A stretch of DNA of 64,000 nt from Ulota crispa (Eukaryota; Streptophyta; Bryopsida; Orthotrichales; Orthotrichaceae): contig OY987247.1 in assembly GCA_963920765.1 (NCBI GenBank), positions 9,148,471 through 9,212,470 on the forward strand. Direction: 5' to 3'. Position numbers and translations under genes: made by a program. Below, piece after piece: positions 45,931 to 57,500 of the stretch (position 1 is the stretch's first letter; every line of letters begins with the position of its first letter). The notes under the pieces were generated by a model. That model saw only the letters and a program-made list of their open reading frames with translations, had not been told where the DNA came from and made no database searches.

Positions 45931-47116
45931 TCATCATATTTGTTAATTTGGAAAAAACAAGTGTCCCATTTTGTACTCCATTGTAAACCCAAAAAGTTGC
46001 CTTCATCCCTAAATGACCATTGTCCCTTTGGAGGACAAATGGGATTTTGGGCATATACCTATGGCTAAACTGCTTTGCGTGATTTTCTAAAACTTTTTTT
46101 GAAGGTGAGGAATTCAAAAATCTACGTGCAAATGTAATTTTTTCTTCATTCCAACATTTATCAAAGAAGTTATGCATGAAAATCAGGAAAATACTGCTCC
46201 TTGGGCAGCCAAAAACTTGTTTAAAAATTTCACTTTTTTCAAATAAAAATTTGAAATAGGTTCTTTAGACTTATATAGACGTGGAGAGCTCTGAATCATT
46301 CAATTTTGATAGATGAGATGAAAGTTATGAGGAGTTTTTGTTTGCGGGTTGTTGTAGACTCTCTACTCTAAAATAAACTTTGAAGTCCTTTATTTTACTC
46401 AATTTTCATTATTTTGGAAAATAAACAAAACCAAAGGATGTAGATTGTTTATCACAACATTATACCTTTGGGATTTGCATTTTTCATTTTAATAACTAAA
46501 TTCTTAACAATTTAGTGTTTTGACTCATTCTCTATTTCTTTTTATTTACTATTTTTTCCCATGTGTTGTATAGTTCCTATTGATTTGAAAATTCTTCTAC
46601 ACATACCTAACTTGGTCTCCTACATGGGAAAAATAAACCTCAACTTTGTGTAGAGTAATTATTTTACTCTAAGAGTGGTCAAAGCCTTTTGAAATTTCTA
46701 GGCAGCAGCAAAAAAAAAACTTTTTTCTGCTATTCAGATGTAAATATCTCACTCATTTTTGTCTAGATTGAGCTGATTTTTTTATCACGTGTACCTCTTG
46801 TAGTCAAATGTAAGACCTTACGGTTGGATCCTTGTAAAAAAACATTTTTTCTTACCATTGTACTTACTTCCCCAAAAGTGGTAGTTTTCTATGTATTTCA
46901 TAGAAAAAATGGCTTGGTCCTTTAGGGGTTAAACCATATTCAAAGGTAGCAGATTCATTATGAGCCACTAAGATTTTTTCCCTTGCAAATTCCTCCTCTC
47001 AGGTGAGGACACGTGTACAAATAAAAGATGCTTAGGAAGGTTTTAGGTGGTCATCTAAAACTTTCACTTCAAAATTGGAAAGTCCCAAAATGTACCGGTT
47101 TTCCCAAATTAACGAA
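45931..47116. repeat. N-family MITE (N3) nested in M2
   Basis: Ends CATATTTGTTAATTTGG and CCCAAATTAACGAATATGG, flanked by TAGC on each side. The opposite arm of M2 shows the single TAGC expected of the empty site. It is itself split by A3. Confidence 0.85.
46012..46932. repeat. Family A TTAA element (A3) nested in N3
   Basis: Left end TTCATCCCTAAATGACC (TTAA mutated to TTCA), right end GGTCCTTTAGGGGTTAA. It interrupts the N-family string GCCTTAAACC exactly at TTAA, as N2 (near 38050) and N5 (near 59198) show. The interior matches A5 in reverse. Confidence 0.9.
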
Positions 47117-47347
47117 TATGGTTTAGCCGGTCGAAATGAGAAAGAACCATTTGCAATTGGTAAATATTGGCTAAAAAGCCAGTTGAGAATCTAATTTTTC
47201 AATATTCTGGTTCGAGAATTGAAGAAAATTAACAACGAAAACTCAAGTCCTGGGTGAGACCCATTTTCGATATTTCTAAATTGTCAGGCTTGTTTTCGAA
47301 ATACGGCCGATTGTCGGGCCTACTTTCGAAATTTTCCCTTGAAAAAA

Positions 47348-47697
47348 TGACTTTTTCAGGGCTCACTTGCAGCACTGATCTGCCAGACAAAATCTCCAGA
47401 GATGCTCGTCGAATGTTCCGGAGCCAATGGCCGGAGAACCCAAGTCCCAAGTCCTAAACTTCCAACCACATGATTTTCTACCACAGAGCAAGTCAGAAGT
47501 TTTCTGACCCTTTTACTTCCAACCAATGGAGACAATTTAGGCAGAAACCATATTTACTTGCTTTCTTCGAAGGTGCTCCGTTAGTCCAACATTAGACACA
47601 GTAACTTAAAGTTACGGATAGAGTTCATTCAAAGCAAAGCAAAGTGTCGGACCTTTGAGAGGTCTCTGAAACTGCGATTATCCCATTCGGATAGGGC
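47348..47697. other. Spacer
   Basis: No gene or repeat recognised between M2 and element Z. Confidence 0.4.
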
Positions 47698-47962
47698 AGT
47701 TTACTGCACAAACGTCGATGTGGGGCCAGGGTGGATAGTTTAGGCATTTTTCCCAATCAGTGTAATTTCCCTGTATTTTTTAAATGTTCCATTATATTCT
47801 CTTCTAGAGTCCTGGACAAGCAGGGTCTCTGAATCCAAATATGAATTCCAAATTCCTAAATTCAATTTCCCAAAAGTAAATATCTAAACTCTCATATTTT
47901 CTGGCGAGTGAAAACAGTGCTTTCCCACCCTGGCCCCACATCGACGTCTCCGCAGGAAACTG
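47698..47962. repeat. Fold-back MITE Z upstream of the expansin gene
   Basis: Inverted ends of about 38 bp containing CGTCGATGTGGGGCCAGGGT. Imperfect flanks ATTCGGATA and AATTGGATA, read with GGG/GGC as the element terminus, suggest a 9 bp duplication. Ends about 760 bases before the expansin ATG. Confidence 0.7.
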
Positions 47963-48721
47963 AGCCAATTGGATATGGAACCAAAGTTGGAAAAGAAGGT
48001 CAAAACAAACACCAGATCACAGAATTCAGCAGTGACGAGTTTTGAAAGCACATGCCCAAGGTAAGGTTTTTCCCATATTTACCCACACAATTCAAAACCC
48101 CCGGGGTTATGGACGAGGGCAGAAAAAATGGAAGGTCCAGCGGTGCTATGGGCTCGGAGTAGGAAACGCCGATACACTACCCGCGTCGCAAGTTTCGTTG
48201 AGTCTGTCTATTAAAAACACCGCTGATCAAGGAAATGCACTTCAACAACATCTAATCTTAATTAATATAGTCCACCTCAACCGGCTGCAGGCCCTTATCA
48301 AGCTCTGCTCTGCTCTTTGCAAACCAGAGCTTCTCCGGTTTCTGCATTGCTGCAGACCTCGTCGTTCTCCCTCCGTCTGTCTTCGCATGCTCTGGCTTTA
48401 GCTCGTTCAGGTTTTGCTCCAAACGTATCCTTATGGCAGCCTCTCTATAGACTCCCTCCCCATCGAGCTTCAACTCCACATTCGCTTCGCATTGACATTA
48501 ACATAGGGTTTTGCAGTGCTGGCTCAACTTCTGAATGCAACAGATTTTGTTAATCTTTCAAATCAGGATAGTTTCTGTGTTGAGAAAGTTTAGTACATTC
48601 TTCGTAGGTTATGAGGTATTTGGAGATTTTCGTGTGTGTGGGAATGTGAGCAGTTTGTGACAGTGTTGAAGTGGTTCTGCAGTGACGATCGTGAGTCACG
48701 AAGACAGGTGCATCGATCAGC
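47963..48721 (+). promoter_or_regulatory. Promoter and 5' UTR region of the alpha-expansin
   Basis: GC rises from about 48.27 kb, with pyrimidine-rich leader text (CTCTGCTCTGCTC) at 48.3 kb. It probably holds the promoter and 5' UTR. A leader intron is possible but not resolved. Confidence 0.4.
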
Positions 48722-49953
48722 ATGAGGATCACAAGCATTGTAACGGTGCTCATGCTGGGGGTGGTGTGCATGCCGATGGTGTTGGGAGCGCCAGCCGGGT
48801 GGAGAGACGGCCACATTACGTACTACGGCAGTCCCAACGGGGGTGGAACGCAGGCTGGAGCGTGCGGGTACCAAAACACGTACAAGCTCGGATACGGATC
48901 CATGACGGCGGCGCTGAGCACGCCGTTATTCAGGGGAGGTGCGGCGTGCGGAGCTTGCTACCAGATCAGGTGCTCTCCCGTGAGGTCGACTCGCTCTGCG
49001 AAGTTTTGGTGCTACAGCCTCTCTCGATCCATCGTGGTCACTGCTACCAATCTATGCCCGCCCGGGTCCACTGGAGGATGGTGTAATCCTCCCAATGCTC
49101 ATTTCGATCTGCCCATGCCGGCGTTTTTGCAACTCGCAAAGAAGCAGGGCGGCGTTGCCCCTGTCTATTTCAGAAAGTAAGCTTCTTGCCACTTCTCACT
49201 ATGTTAAGCTTAACCCTTTTGCAAAAGCCTGCAATGCTACATTGCAGAACATCACCATGATGGAAACTGACGGGTATAATTATCTGTCTATCGACATTTT
49301 CTCCATCTTTTTATTGAAAACTTTATCTATGTCATCTTTCACCTTCCTCTGCTGTGCTTAAAACATCTTAGTGTACGTGCTTAACGGTAAATAGCTCCCG
49401 AGTTTCTTGGGTAGACCTTTCGAGGCTGTTCTAGTTGATATCATGCCATGTCTGTGATGATATATTTGCTTCGTATGTCATTTGTATTCTTTTACCAGAA
49501 ATGCTGTGGTATGCCTCGGCAGGACTTACTGGTTTTGTATCACTGGTAACAGCAAAAACCAGTGTTTTAGTGTCGTTTCAAGTGGGGTTTTTTGTTAAGC
49601 AGCTGGGTTGATGTTTGTCTAAGAGCCGTGACTGGTGTTTATTTGATAGGGTGCGTTGTGCTAAACGTGGTGGAATTCGGTTCACCATCGGCGGCAACCC
49701 GTATTTCCTAATGATACTCGTCCACAACGTTGGCGGCGCCGGCGACATCATGTCACTGAAGATCAGCGGAGGTTACTCAGGTTGGGTACCGATGTACCGT
49801 AACTGGGGGTCGTTGTGGACGGTGCGGAGAAAGCTTTCTGGCCCGCTGTCGTTCGCCGTCACCACTGGTGATGGACGCACTCTCGTGACGAAGAATTGCG
49901 TGGGCAAGACCTGGCGGTTTGGACAAACCTGGGAAGGCGGCAACTTTCGGTGA
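48722..49953 (+). CDS. EXPA: Alpha-expansin
   Basis: Secreted non-hydrolytic wall-loosening protein acting on cellulose-matrix contacts. Exons 48722-49176 and 49650-49953 (GT..AG, phase 2): 759 bp, 252 aa, the family's usual size. Signal peptide at about residues 1-22 (ends MVLG). Domain 1 (GH45-like, about 25-150) has TYYGSPNGG, GACGYQNTYKLGYG, FRGGAACGACYQ, the alpha-type insert around GGWCNPPN, and the HFD motif at 127-129. Domain 2 (CBM63-like, about 158-252) has GGIRFTIGGNPYF, YRNWGSLW and the end RFGQTWEGGNFR. The cysteines and tryptophans of the family are in place. The intron lies at the usual RK-V position. The early intron of many alpha-expansins is absent, although the pseudogene at 37 kb has extra sequence near there. 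Confidence 0.96.
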
Positions 49954-51030
49954 CGACAGTCGCCTCTCCTCGAACGCTCCGTGGTCCGGGACGTGACCGT
50001 CGCTAATTCCTGTTGCTAATTCCTGCAGCAGCGCCGGCCTGTCGTCCGTCCGTGAGAAGCGGGTGGCTTAGTAATTGAGCCGGTTGCGATCGATCTGAGC
50101 TTCTTTAGAAGCCGTTCTCTTCGTATTTCTGGGCTCGTCTTTTCTTCTGTAGAGTGTTCCGTTCATTTTGGGTCTGGGGAACTGAGTAATGTTAGTAGCT
50201 TGTTTAGAGTGTGTAATTGTAGTACCCGCTGATTCTGCTGGATTTATTGATTGACTTGCAATAAGATTATGGTGGCTTGACTCTCGAGAGAATCACGGGA
50301 CTCGGCTCTCAGCATTGTAGTCAACCTCTACATTGCTTCTCATCAGTCAGTTTGGAGTTTGGACTTGTGTGTTTGTATGTGTATTGTTCGTGAGACATCG
50401 AAGTTTTTTGTGTTGTAATACCTGCCACCCGCTTTACCACGGTTTTTTAATACTATATTGTTTTCCTATGCCTCTGTTCTACTTTCTTCCGTACTGAAGC
50501 TAAACATGGTTGTTTCAGAACTCTTTATCTTTGTAGATGTGTGACAAACCATGGCTGAATTTGTCAGACATGAAGAACTCGATAAACAACTCTGCAATCT
50601 GATAATCTCTTGTTACATTGCCTTGTTAAGAATGTCGATATGCCGAGATCTAATTCTAAAGATAATTTGAAACTATTAATGTATTGTGGTTGATTTTGTC
50701 GTAGAATAGTGAATTTTTTTACACAGTAGTGGTAGTCACCTTCTCTGAGAAAAATCTACGAAGAATGAGAACTTGTGGAATGAAAATTGGAGTGATAGGT
50801 AGTATTTTTTCATGAAGAAGGTGTGACATGATTGACATCTCTTTTGTGGGCAGTGGAGAATGAAAAGTTTTCTTAAGAAATGGTGATGCAATAAGAAAGC
50901 ATGGCTGCTGCATTCTTACACTCAATCAACATCTCTAACAACAACAAGGAGGGTGAAAATAAGAAAAGGGAAATGAAGTCAAGATGCGATGGTAAAACCC
51001 ACAACTGCAAAAGTTCATCACAGTTCACAC
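49954..51030 (+). other. 3' UTR and downstream flank of the expansin
   Basis: GC-rich to about 50.12 kb, then falling. The 50080-50115 segment recurs in the pseudogene (37025-37062). No further gene. Confidence 0.45.
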
Positions 51031-51430
51031 CCGTAAGGTAGAAGCACCTAAATCTGACACCATTTAAGGACATCTAGAGGTGAACCAGTATCTGATATAG
51101 TAGACACCCAAATCAGACAAGCAGGTGAGCTTAAGCTGTTACCATAATTGAGCATAGGAACACAAATTGTGTAGGTGGCAATTTAGATTATGTGGTTGTT
51201 TTTTCATTTTAGTATGACCATTTCAATGAGGGTCTAGTGTCCACAATAGGTGGGTCTAGGGAGTTACCTTCAACTATTTGTAGTTTATTCATACAATTTC
51301 AGAAAATTCCAAAAACAAATTTTGGCATTCTTCACTGATTTTCTAGCCCTTCTACAATTTCAGAATCTCAATGCACACTCCTAATGTAATGTATTAACAA
51401 AAGTTTCACATTTAGGTGCTTCTACCTTAC
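51031..51430. repeat. Y-terminus fold-back MITE
   Basis: TAAGGTAGAAGCACCTAAAT near 51031 and its inverse ATTTAGGTGCTTCTACCTTA near 51410 form the ends. The same terminus type (TAAGGTAGGAGCACCCA) is seen at 62.85-63.15 kb. Confidence 0.65.
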
Positions 51431-52133
51431 TTCTCCTTTGAACGAGAAGGTGAAAAAAAATACTTCTCAATCTTCAGATATTGGGACCCCCAAAAATCAA
51501 ATAGAGAAAATCACATTTGCATTCTCTGAGATTCAGAATGGGGTAAAGTAGGTGTGACTACCCCTAATGTCATTAACTCTTTATATAAGATACATTTTTT
51601 TGGAGAAATACAGACTTTTCGTGTACAGTCATTTGTGATAATATATGTGTCTGACCAATATCACTGTATTCAGCGCAAGTGAAAGGAAGGAATTATCGTG
51701 ATTAAGAAACTAAAAGCTTGTGGTGTAGTGGTGAAATTTTTTCAAAGCAATACGTGTGGTAGAATACATTGCAATCTGTCCGCACATTTTTCTGTGAATC
51801 GTTGACTTCCATAGTATCGTTGAGCACATTCCCAACAATTGCACATTTTGAATTCTTCAGATGCTGTTTTTAGAAGTGGGCATGTAAATCTCTTGATCTG
51901 ATATGTTTTTGAACTTTGTAATAAACAATTAGTTCATACAGATAATTAAGTTTGGTGAGTGAAGACGTCTTCTGACACTTAATCACAACTTTTGAATAAA
52001 CTAAAGATTGTATCTTTTCTTGATAACGAAACTCAAATTAAAAAAAAAAAACTTGGTTGACTGCCTAAATATGAGTTATGCATGTAATCATGGACTTTCT
52101 ATTACACTAAACATCATGAGGTCGACTCTCAAT
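51431..52133. other. Spacer
   Basis: No gene or element ends recognised. Confidence 0.4.
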
Positions 52134-52442
52134 AACGTGTTATTCATTACCGTAGTTTGGGAAAATGATGGGTACCATTTTGTACCTTATCTTAATCCAA
52201 AATTGCCACCTTAATTTAAATTAAGGAGGTCACCTAAAACCTAGTTAATGAACTTCTGTCCAAAATTTTGGAAGTTAATGAACTTTTTGTTCAAAAAGAG
52301 CATATTTCTAAATGATATATATCTCATTCCATTGGAAAATAGTAAAACAAATTCCCAATTTAATAAATATGGCATTCTCTAGAAAAAAAAACCAAGAAAT
52401 CTCACTTTGTATGCTTTTTTCCAAATTAACAAATAACACATT
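52134..52442. repeat. N-family MITE (N6), diverged
   Basis: Ends AACGTGTTATTCATTA and AACAAATAACACATT, flanked by CAAT on both sides (4 bp). The core keeps GGTACCATTTTGTACC. Internal parts are diverged or replaced. Confidence 0.7.
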
Positions 52443-53104
52443 CAATGTTTTGCATGTATCTTCCAAGATTTTGTTTTGCAAACCAATGCAGTGAAATTTG
52501 TTTCTAAATAATGTATTGTAGACTTTGGGTAATCCTCTATTACTTAAATATGGCTAATTGTATACTAAATATTCTTCTATTTTTTTTCTGATAACTAAAT
52601 CTCTTACAGAATGAATTCCATTCATCCATTTTGCATTTCTTTCGAAAAATTACATTTAAATTTGAAATCAACATTGTCCTTGAACACTCAACCAAAACAC
52701 ACAAGTTGAATACTTTAGTAATTTCATTGTTTCTGAATTGGCTAATTAGATTTTGATATTCTTATACGCAAAATGGATCATATTTTATGATGGAGATAAA
52801 ACATGGCTATGTAGTCTCTAAAAGCTTGATTGTGAGTCTCACTTCACTAAATGCCAGCTAATAAAGTAAGAGTATCAAACCCCAAACACACTAAAATCTT
52901 GAGAACAATTATGTTATTGTTTATGTTTTGCTATAAGGTAGCAATATCCATAAGCGTTGTGTCCCCATGGGTGTCACTTGACAGTGGCTAATCAATAAAA
53001 AACAAATGGTTGTGGGTGACAGAGTGATGGTTATGGGTGATGAAGTGATGGTTGTGGGTGACTAGCATGATGGTTTTGAGTATCCATCTCACTATTTAAC
53101 AATC
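52443..53104. other. Spacer with a short minisatellite
   Basis: Between about 53005 and 53075 a unit of about 20 bases (GTGATGGTTGTGGGTGA) occurs three to four times with changes. No gene. Confidence 0.5.
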
Positions 53105-53326
53105 GGCAACAAGACTTATTTTTAACACCTCTTACACATGGACAATTTCAGTGATTTTGGACTTTGAAAAATCTTTCTGCATAAATGCTTGCAGTTGGAA
53201 CCTTGAAATTGATGCCAATATTCTTGGTTTTCACTTCCTAATTTACAGTATTTTTTTCAAAGTTAGTCAATTATTTTACCTACTCCAAAACCCCTATTTC
53301 CACGCTTATGGGTGTGCCTACCTTAA
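53105..53326. repeat. Y-type dispersed repeat, copy 2
   Basis: Collinear with 34429-34622 (TTTGGACTTTGAAAAATC, GAAATTGATGCCAATATTC, TTATGGGTGTGCCTACCTTA). The right end matches the Y terminus. Confidence 0.6.
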
Positions 53327-54210
53327 GTCTCCGTTTTTTCTTATAAACAAATATACCTTGCATGTAATTTGAGGAGTGTCACTCTTTAATTCCTATGACT
53401 TCTTACCCTCCTTTTCCATGCCTTTTCCTTTCCTTCCTCCTTTGAAATTTAAATTTCTAATTTCTAACTTGAGAATTAAAAAAATCAACTTAATGGCTTT
53501 TCATCCTCCATTTGGATGCCTTTCCTCTCCCTTACCCTTCTCTATTAGAACTTGTCATGTCATTAGCAAAATTCTGAGCCCTCCAGAGGGCCCTTATGAA
53601 ACCGTGCTCATTACATAACGGAGGTAAAAGAAAATAGTAATAAAAAATATATATAATAAAAATACTAAAACTGCCATAGCACATATTTTGACTGCTTGCA
53701 GATGTCAAATCTGATTATTAGAAATAGTAACTTTTTTCTCTATATACACATTCCTTAAGAACCTTTTGGAGGGCTCAAATTTTTCCTAATGTTAATAAAT
53801 GAGACAACCCACTCTTTATAATATAGATCTAACTTAAGCAATAGACTAGCTGTGACTACCCATCTCATTTCCATATCATATTTTATTCACCTAAAGTCTT
53901 TTATTTCAAGAATATAATTGTCCGTAACAGTGCAAGAACACGTGGTTTTTAAAAATAGTATGTTTTTTGAGATTTTTGTACGTATATGGAGAAATCCGTT
54001 AACAAGGCATGTTTTTTGTACTTTGTAAGTAACATTTTTCAAGTGCTTGAAGCTATGATACCAAATACCATGTGTCAGCCTAATATAAAGACTTCCTAAG
54101 TATGTACAGTACTTTAATCCCAAGCCTTCTTGCACTACCACAAAGAAAATCATTCCACCTTCCAATATAGGTCATATGTATGTAGCCTTAGCACCAAGCA
54201 TTAGAGAATG
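53327..54210. other. Spacer upstream of the p24 gene
   Basis: Pyrimidine-rich around 53380-53540. No gene called. Confidence 0.4.
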
Positions 54211-54530
54211 AAACCATTGCGATTGCACAAATTAAGGTTGCGCAAATTAGAGAGTTGCAAATATTAGGATTACACGATTCAAACTAGGGTTGCACATATC
54301 AATTTAGGGCTACATAAAAAGGTATGTTCACACTTGATGTTAGGAGGAGTATTATCAATACAAATGTAGTCTAAAGGTGCGTCCAATTGCATCTAGTTTT
54401 CCTTTGCTGCTATTACTCTTAACACCAAGTGTGAACATACCCTTAGAGAATAGCACAAATTAGAATTGCACAAATCAAATTAGAGTTATACAAATTAGGG
54501 TTTAGAGAGCACAATGTAAGCAAAGAAGGA
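54211..54530. repeat. Degenerate minisatellite split by fold-back V
   Basis: Imperfect repeats of the type GCACAAATTAGGGTT run from 54211 to 54310 and again from 54448 to 54520. Between them sits a 121 bp fold-back (54321-54441) with ends GGTATGTTCACACTTGATGT and ACCAAGTGTGAACATACC. The array ends about 20 bases before the p24 start codon, so it lies in the promoter or leader. Confidence 0.7.
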
Positions 54531-54538
54531 GGGTCAAC

Positions 54539-57500
54539 ATGGTGGTTGCACTAGAGAGAGTTGCATGCCAACGTTGGCAATTAATAGTGGTGTTGGGTGC
54601 AATGTGGGTATGTATGACCCAAGCAATCAAATTTGATGTGCATGAGCAAGAATGTTGGGTGCATGAAACCGAGTCTCATAGTGAATTTGTGCGGTTGTAC
54701 GTTGAAGTTGAGAGAGATGTGAGTCCGGGGCCGTCACGACACGTGGGCGTTGATGTTGTTGTTAGTTTTTATACAAACTCACATTTAATCCACTTGATAT
54801 GTCAATTCTTATATATAACTTAGCATTTTTGGAAGAAGTGTATGAAATTTTCGGACCCACTTTGTAATGCAAAAACCAAACGAAAGAATTAGGATATCAA
54901 GATGTTTGTATCCTCCAACATCCCTCAGGGTGGTTGAATATTGCATTTTCAAATTGAAACTTGTCACATTGGAATGAAAATGATTTATTGTTTTAATGTC
55001 ATTAACAAAATATTCGTAAACTTGGGAAAAATTTTAATTTTGGAACTTCTGGACTTTTTTTTGAAAAATTGACTTAGCAAATAATTATCCAAGAATGTAA
55101 AATCCAAAAGTCCTAAGAAGTATGCCTTCTCTCAAAATTAATGGATATTGTGTTTGTTGTAAAATACAAGAAAAGATGCTCATAATTTCCCAAACACATG
55201 TAAAAACGCATTGCCACTTATGGAAACCCAAATACTTTTCATTCGAAATGAGTATTTGGCATAAAACAATTAAGAAGTTTTTACATATGAACAATCTATT
55301 TTGTGTTTTGTCTACTTGGTCAAATATCATTGCAGGTTTTTTGCAAACACATTGCTTTCGACACACATCTTCTTGCATCTTGAACTTCGGCACTTTGGAG
55401 ATAATTTAGATTTTAAGGAACATTCACTTCAATAATTTCCCTATTGATATTCAGTTTTAGATACTTGTAAGTAAACATAATAGAAACGTTGTTGTTGTTC
55501 ACCATTCTTTGCCTATGTTGATTAAATTCTAGTTCTTGTAATCACGATATTTGTTAATTTAGAGAAACAGTTGATTTCAGGACTTTAGATTTTTGTATTT
55601 GTGAGAGTATTTTGGTGATTTAGAGTGAATTCTATGATAGTTCTTTGAAAATCTTATATGAAAAGCTTGAAGGAATTATCACAAAATTCACTCTAAATCA
55701 CCGCAATACTCTCACAAATGCAAAATCCAAAATTCAAAAATCTTAGAATCATTTATTTTTCCCAGATTACAAATACAGTGTTTGTTGTTATCACTGTTTC
55801 CTACATTATAAAACAATCCAAACAATGAATAATAAACCTTCAAGGTTATGAAAATAAAATGAGTGAAAGCATAAATAATTGGGGTTTGTAGATTCAAGCT
55901 CCGGGAGGTCAATACATTCACACAGAGAAGGTGAAATACGAAGCTATTCGCGATGCAACAAAGGTGACACGTGGCAACCACCCCGTGATGACCAAATATG
56001 AAGCTACAATTGATTTTACTGCTGTGGAAAAGGGCCGGTACAATCTTTGCTTTCACAATCGAGGAAATATGGTGGAGACTGTAAAGCTTCAAATAATAAA
56101 CTATGAAGCTGTTGATCATGAAGAACCTATTAAGGATGGTAAGTTTTTGCTTTGCTCTTAATTAGGTGACCAAAAATGGCTAATTTGCAAGTGTGCCCAC
56201 TCCAAATACAAATGTATAATTTCCGTTTTTTTATACCTTTACATAATTCTTCATAAAAGTTCTTTATATCAACAAGTGGGGAGATCAAAAAAAGTTAACC
56301 TAATGAAAACAGCAAAGAAATTGGTCGCAATTAGAATCTATTCGGAAAAAATTGGTGAAATCTTCAAAAAAATCTCATTACATAGTGTTTGACACTTATC
56401 AATAACAGCAATTGTTGCAACAAGAAACACTAAAGCAAAGCACATAGATTCAGCAACTCAAAGTAATTTTATCAGCAAATTAAAAAGAACAAAATCCAGG
56501 CTTCATTTGGTGGTTTCAGATTTTTGATAGTTTTTTTTCTTTTGTTTGATAAAGAACTAGATTGGCAATTCAAATTTAAGAGTTGTTGGTTACAAGTGTT
56601 ATGCATTGTAGTATACATATATATGCAATGCCTGATGCATTCATTCGAAAACAAGTTGATGAAGCTCAAAATCTCCCTAAACACTACTTTGTGTAATTTT
56701 CATGAATTGAAGATATCAAAACCCTGTTTGATTGTTTGGTTTTTTGCTATTAATTAGACATGTGTTTCATGTTAAATGAATACGAAAGCTTTATCATCAT
56801 CAAATCATTATGTGGAAACTCTTCAACATTTGTTGGCAATAAGATTGGTTTAGGATTGATTGTGCAATAGCATTGTGTTCCATATTATTTTCATCTACAG
56901 TCGGCATATTGTCTTTATGAAGTGCTTATAATGCAAAATTCTTATTGAGAAGGGTTGATAAATGCCAACTCTCTTGTAAGATTTTTGTAAGATTTTTTAA
57001 AGCATCCTATTTCTCAAATGGGACAATGACCGCCAATTTTTAGGTAGGTTTTTGTTACTTCACATATAAATAAATCTTGAAAAGAGATTTATGATTGATA
57101 AAAAGGAACGACATTCAATCTTAGAAAGAAATAATGTTAACACAAATTTCATCCATTTTAGAAGTTTGACATTAAAAACCTTGCAACATTTGATCTTTTG
57201 TAAGTTTTTGAATCCTTGTAAAAAGGGTTTTTGGCTTGCAACCACTATATAATTTTGGCCTTTGCGTTGAGGAGGGTGCTTGGCTGCCAATACCAACCTA
57301 CAATGGCCAACCCTGTTTAGATTTCTAAATCCTCACAAAGAAGGGTTTCTCACTGGCAACCACTAAATGTTTTTTGGCCTTTGCTTTGATAGGAGTTGAT
57401 GCAATATATGGTAGCCAACACCTTCAATTATTTTTTATGCAAACTAATTTCTCTTTGCATAGATGCCTTTTCTTTATAAAAAATGTGTTAGTCATGAAAA

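Larger units (their letters stand above)
45058..47338. repeat. Long palindromic Mutator-like MITE M2, carrying N3 and A3
   Basis: Same family as M1: ends GGGAAAATATTGAAAATAGG and CGAAATTTTCCC, with palindromic arms. Flanked by the perfect 9 bp repeat TTGAAAAAA at 45049-45057 and 47339-47347. The right arm is split by the N3 insertion at about 45931-47116. Confidence 0.92.

Noticed and set aside
250..46932. TA duplication with ACCCC termini (Tc1/mariner) for the TTAA elements
   Set aside because: The single empty site in the window fits both readings, but all well-preserved ends have T before and A after the TA, which a 2 bp target would not require. TTAA is preferred, not proven.
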